This document shows, in pieces, positions 24,374 through 26,559 of a stretch of DNA of 26,559 bases. How positions within the stretch are numbered: position 1 is the first letter of the stretch; every line of letters begins with the position of its first letter. Origin of the DNA: Erythrobacter sp. (lineage in GTDB: Bacteria > Pseudomonadota > Alphaproteobacteria > Sphingomonadales > Sphingomonadaceae); the NCBI GenBank assembly GCA_002695185.1, contig NZOF01000024.1, forward strand, positions 1 to 26,559, in the 5' to 3' direction. Under the pieces are notes generated by a model. The model saw nothing but the letters and a program-made list of their open reading frames with translations. It was not told the DNA's origin and searched no databases. A program made the translations under genes and the position numbers.

Positions 24374-25153
24374 TTAGGTAGGAGGCTTTGCGGGCCTTTT
24401 TGTCGCGAGCCAGGCCTCGATCTCGGCCTGCTGGAAGCCCGATATGAGCTTGCCATCAAGGATGAGCGTTGGCGTGCCGGAGATGCCCATGGCTTTGACC
24501 GTCGCCGCGTTTGCCGCGACGCGCTCCGCGCCCTCCTTGCATTGGATGAGCGGCTTCTTCGTTTCCCCGGCATAGGCCGAAGCGAAAGCGGCCGCCGGAT
24601 CTTTGGCACAGAGGATATGCTCCGCCTTCGACGCAGCATCGGGATGAATGCCGCTCACGAAATAGATCTGCCGGCGGACCGGTTTCCCTTCCGCGGCCTT
24701 CGCCGCCCAGAAACGGTCGAGCGCGCGGCAATAGGGGCAGTCGGGATCGGTGAACTCGATGACGGTCGGTGCTCCGGGCGGACCGATCGTGAGGGCCTGG
24801 CCAGGATCGAGCGACTTCAACTTCTTGCGGGCGGCTGCGTCCTGGGCAAGCGCGGTCAGGTTGACGCCATTCCTGTCGTAGATGGTGGCGAACAGGAGAT
24901 GGTCGCTTTCGGGCGCATAATAGAGAATGCGTCCGCCAGCGCTCGCCTGATAGAGAGGCCCCTGCACCGGGGCCGCTGCAAAATCCTCGAACTGGAGATT
25001 GGCAAAGCTCTGGTGGAGCTGCTTTTCTGCCTGGGCAGCGAGCGCGGAAAGCGCGCTATCCCTGTCATCAGCAACGCCGGCGAAGGCTGCATCTGCGATC
25101 GCGCAGCAGAGCGCGGCGCCGATCATAAGCCGAGACATTTGTGCGGACTTCAT
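24374..25153 (-). CDS. dsbC: DsbC-family thiol:disulfide interchange protein
   Basis: A 259-aa periplasmic protein with a signal peptide (MIGAALCCAIADAAFAG), an N-terminal dimerisation-like region, then a thioredoxin fold with FTDPDCPYC, the CPYC pair at C139/C142. A cis-Pro motif lies in GISGTPTLIL (near 228), then the IS/GFQ end typical of DsbC-like proteins. Extra Cys residues (in ILCAK and LIQCK) lie in the helical insert. It probably isomerises disulfides in TraN, TraU and other Cys-rich Tra proteins. The ATG overlaps the upstream stop (ATGA), with AGGAG 7 nt away. Confidence 0.9.
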   Translation of the reverse strand: MKSAQMSRLMIGAALCCAIADAAFAGVADDRDSALSALAAQAEKQLHQSFANLQFEDFAAAPVQGPLYQASAGGRILYYAPESDHLLFATIYDRNGVNLTALAQDAAARKKLKSLDPGQALTIGPPGAPTVIEFTDPDCPYCRALDRFWAAKAAEGKPVRRQIYFVSGIHPDAASKAEHILCAKDPAAAFASAYAGETKKPLIQCKEGAERVAANAATVKAMGISGTPTLILDGKLISGFQQAEIEAWLATKRPAKPPT

Positions 25154-25437
25154 TCGACCGCTCCTGTGGCCTGAGGTCTGGATCGGAAAATTACGGCGTC
25201 GAGATGGACGGTGCTTCCCAGGTGGAGCGCCGGCGTCGCGGTGACGTCCGCTGCCATCCGGGCAGGTCGCTCCACGATCTGAAACTGGCTTCCGTCTCCA
25301 GTGATGGTCAAGTGGTCGCTTCTGCCGACGGGCGGCGGGGCGGTTTGCGCGCCGAGCGCGCCCGCAGACGCCGACATCGGCGCCGATGTCGCCGCAGCGA
25401 GCAATCCAACGAAAGCGACCTGCAAATGGGAACGCAT
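25150..25437 (-). CDS. Small periplasmic protein, first gene of the tra operon
   Basis: A 95-aa product with a signal peptide (VAFVGLLAAATSAPMSASA) and a mature part of about 70 residues with beta-strand character (HLTITGDGSQFQIVERPA, then STVHLDAVIF). No Cys in the mature part. The ATG at 25437 has GAGGAGGAT as a strong ribosome site. It is coupled to the DsbC-like gene and is the operon's first gene after the divergent control region. The family is not recognised; it may be an accessory of pilus assembly. Confidence 0.75.
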   Translation of the reverse strand: MRSHLQVAFVGLLAAATSAPMSASAGALGAQTAPPPVGRSDHLTITGDGSQFQIVERPARMAADVTATPALHLGSTVHLDAVIFRSRPQATGAVE

Positions 25438-25571
25438 CCTATGATCCTCCTCAGCATGGCGGTCCCGTGAGGGGACAGTGCTGCAGACATGGTCTCAAGG
25501 AAGCTCTTGGGCAGGCTTCCCGACCGGTGAGGAAGTGGTGCGCCGAGATGCGCAATCGCGGCAATGGGTGG

Positions 25572-25631
25572 GGCACTGAGGTGCCGATTTCGGCACTTCA
25601 GTGCCGAAATCGGCATTTAAATGCCGCTTTT
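25572..25631. promoter_or_regulatory. Operator-like array: three 20-bp repeats, five palindromes
   Basis: Three 20-bp direct repeats start at 25572, 25592 and 25612: GGCACTGAGGTGCCGATTTC, GGCACTTCAGTGCCGAAATC and GGCATTTAAATGCCGCTTTT. Each unit has a palindromic core (GGCAY...RTGCC), and the unit junctions are palindromic as well (GTGCCGATTTCGGCAC at 25581-25596). Palindrome centres fall at 25578.5, 25588.5, 25598.5, 25608.5 and 25618.5, exactly 10 bp apart. The array lies in the 275-bp divergent space, 82 bp from the start at 25713 and 135 bp from the start at 25437. It looks like a cooperative repressor or relaxosome-protein binding site. Confidence 0.75.
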
Positions 25632-25712
25632 CCTAAAAGGGCAGCTTTAAATCTGGCTTTGCCGGTCATGCTCTTTGGCGGATTTCGCCCGAATCAGTTC
25701 GAGGAGAAGAAA

Positions 25713-26132
25713 ATGGCTGCGCGCCGATCGAGGACATATCGCCTGCGCCTGTCAGGCGAGGGGACCGAGCGCTTCCTTGGCTGTCATCATCGCCTGGCGA
25801 GATTGACCGGCAGCCTCATTCCCTATGGCGCCACGCTCTTTGTCGCCATGCTCCTGACCGAAGGCTCCGATATTGCTGAAATCGCAGCGGAGGTCACCCT
25901 GGCGGCCGGGCAGCGGTCGCGAACCGACAAGGAACATTTTGTCGGCGCATCCGATCAGCTCAGTGCCATCGAGGCCGAGATCGGCCAGCTTGTCGAGCAG
26001 ACGGATATGGTGAGCGCACGTCCGCCTCAGGCGGTGATGTTCATGGCCGGCATCGCCATCATGGCCGCGAGCGAGGACAAGGCAATCATGGCTGCATTCG
26101 ATCGAATGACGAGGTTGATCGCTGACAGCTGA
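25713..26132 (+). CDS. Putative DNA-binding accessory protein, RHH-like N-terminus
   Basis: A 139-aa product. The ATG at 25713 has a strong GAGGAG 7 nt upstream; the longer frame from 25386 is not supported. The N-terminal 45 residues follow a ribbon-helix-helix plan: basic start (AARRSR), strand (TYRLRLS), helix (TERFLGCHHRLARLTG), turn, helix (PYGATLFVAMLL). The rest is helical and acidic to mixed (DQLSAIEAEIGQLVEQ). Such proteins (TraY-type) bind repeat arrays and regulate tra genes or assist the relaxase. It lies divergent from the tra operon with the repeat array in its upstream region. No family is recognised with certainty. Confidence 0.7.
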   Translation: MAARRSRTYRLRLSGEGTERFLGCHHRLARLTGSLIPYGATLFVAMLLTEGSDIAEIAAEVTLAAGQRSRTDKEHFVGASDQLSAIEAEIGQLVEQTDMVSARPPQAVMFMAGIAIMAASEDKAIMAAFDRMTRLIADS

Positions 26133-26179
26133 GCCCAATCAAGGCAAATCATTGATCATGTCGATGCCTGGACTTCAGC

Positions 26180-26224
26180 ATTACGCCCAAATTGGGATCG
26201 ATAATGTTTGACCTGCGGCGTAAT
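26180..26224. promoter_or_regulatory. Inverted repeat upstream of the XRE gene
   Basis: ATTACGCC (26180-26187) and GGCGTAAT (26217-26224) form an exact 8-bp inverted repeat 29 nt apart. The palindrome CCCAAATTGGG (26186-26196) overlaps the left arm. This is the 160-bp space before the XRE-like gene and could be its operator. The evidence is the symmetry only. Confidence 0.35.
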
Positions 26225-26292
26225 CCACACAAACAACAGCTTGTCGGAAATGTGCATGAGAGCTTTGGGAAACGATCAGGGAGATCCTGACG

Positions 26293-26559
26293 ATGCCATC
26301 TCAAAGCGAGGCGCCGTATGACGGTGTCTTCATTCTTGCCGAGGTGAAAGTGATCTCGGGGCGCCGTATTGAGGAACGGCGCAAATTCCAGCGCATGACG
26401 CAAAAGGAGTTGGCCGCGCTCGTGGGGATGGGCGTGCGCTGGCTCAGGGAAGTCGAGGCGGGGAGCCCTGATCTGCCCCCCGCTGAGTGGCCCAGAGACT
26501 ATGATAGTTTGGACCACGAAAGGGACGATGAATGCCGAGCAAGAAGCACAAGCCGGAAG
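26293..26559 (+). CDS. XRE-type helix-turn-helix regulator, probably interrupted
   Basis: The frame starts at the ATG at 26293 and is open to the window end. Residues about 22-57 form an XRE helix-turn-helix (RRIEERRKFQRMTQKELAAL then VGMGVRWLREVEAG), close to the family consensus. The sequence after about residue 58 (DLPPAEWPRDYDSLDHERDD) loses this character, and coincides with what looks like the terminal repeat and leader of an IS3-family element. The native gene therefore seems truncated near 26468, losing its C-terminal part. It could have been a repressor of the tra region or its own operator. Confidence 0.65.
   Translation, partial: MPSQSEAPYDGVFILAEVKVISGRRIEERRKFQRMTQKELAALVGMGVRWLREVEAGSPDLPPAEWPRDYDSLDHERDDECRARSTSRK
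26469..26559 (+). mobile_element. Left end of an IS3-family insertion sequence (partial)
   Basis: From TGATCTGCCCCCC at 26469 the sequence matches the style of IS3-family (IS2/IS407-type) terminal repeats, which begin with TG and hold a C-rich run. About 60 bp further in, an ATG opens with MPSKKHKPE, typical of the OrfA start in this family. The rest lies beyond the window. The exact boundary is inferred, since neither the other end nor a target duplication is visible. Confidence 0.55.
26532..26559 (+). CDS. IS3-family transposase OrfA, N-terminal 9 codons
   Basis: The ATG at 26532 opens MPSKKHKPE and runs off the window. This opening is characteristic of IS3-family OrfA proteins, which bind the terminal repeats through a helix-turn-helix. 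A GGGA stretch lies about 8 nt upstream. Only nine codons are visible, so the call depends on recognising the opening and on the IS-like end before it. Confidence 0.5.

Noticed and set aside
26149..26517. - strand frame opposite the XRE gene
   Set aside because: Antisense to a recognisable helix-turn-helix and to the IS end; no likeness to any family.
1..26559. CRISPR array, rRNA or complete replication origin
   Set aside because: No regularly spaced identical repeats with unique spacers, no rRNA sequence, and no rep gene with iterons were seen. The 20-bp repeats at 25572 are contiguous and palindromic, so they are not a CRISPR.

Overview
This is a GC-rich window whose main content is one end of an integrative conjugative element, or an integrase-bearing conjugative plasmid. 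It carries an F-type (MPF_F) type IV secretion operon. The gene set, the high GC and the style of the Tra proteins suggest an alphaproteobacterium, most likely a sphingomonad. That taxonomic call is inference from family resemblance, not a search result.

Left end (1-2270). There is the tail of an unidentified gene, a tiny putative lipoprotein, a complete P4-type tyrosine integrase on the + strand, an 18-bp stem-loop, and a convergent AlpA/excisionase-like gene. Together these look like an integration/excision module. No tRNA or att core could be identified.

Main block (2266-25437). Nearly all of it is one leftward operon, read on the - strand in this order: unknown periplasmic protein, DsbC-like isomerase, traA (pilin), traL, traE, traK, traB, traV, traC (VirB4-type ATPase), two small membrane proteins, traW, traU, a 377-bp structured non-coding gap, traN in two separate pieces, trbC, an S26 signal peptidase, traF, a thioredoxin-fold protein, traH and traG. 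The core order follows the F plasmid tra region. Most junctions are ATGA, GTGA or TGATG overlaps, so translation is probably coupled. Three thiol-redox proteins accompany several Cys-rich substrates (TraN, TraU, TrbC). No relaxase, coupling protein or oriT is visible; they are probably to the right of the window. A + strand AAA ATPase with a DUF4143/PD-(D/E)xK-like C-terminus interrupts the operon between the thioredoxin gene and traH. A + strand membrane-protein gene overlaps the 3' end of traG tail to tail.

Control region (25438-26559). Between the start of the tra operon and a divergent gene (25713-26132, ribbon-helix-helix-like N-terminus) lies a regular operator-like array: three 20-bp direct repeats forming five palindromes whose centres are exactly 10 bp apart. 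Further right is an XRE/HTH regulator gene that appears to be cut by the left end of an IS3-family insertion sequence, which runs off the window. The likely picture is a conjugation operon controlled from the array, with one candidate regulator possibly inactivated.
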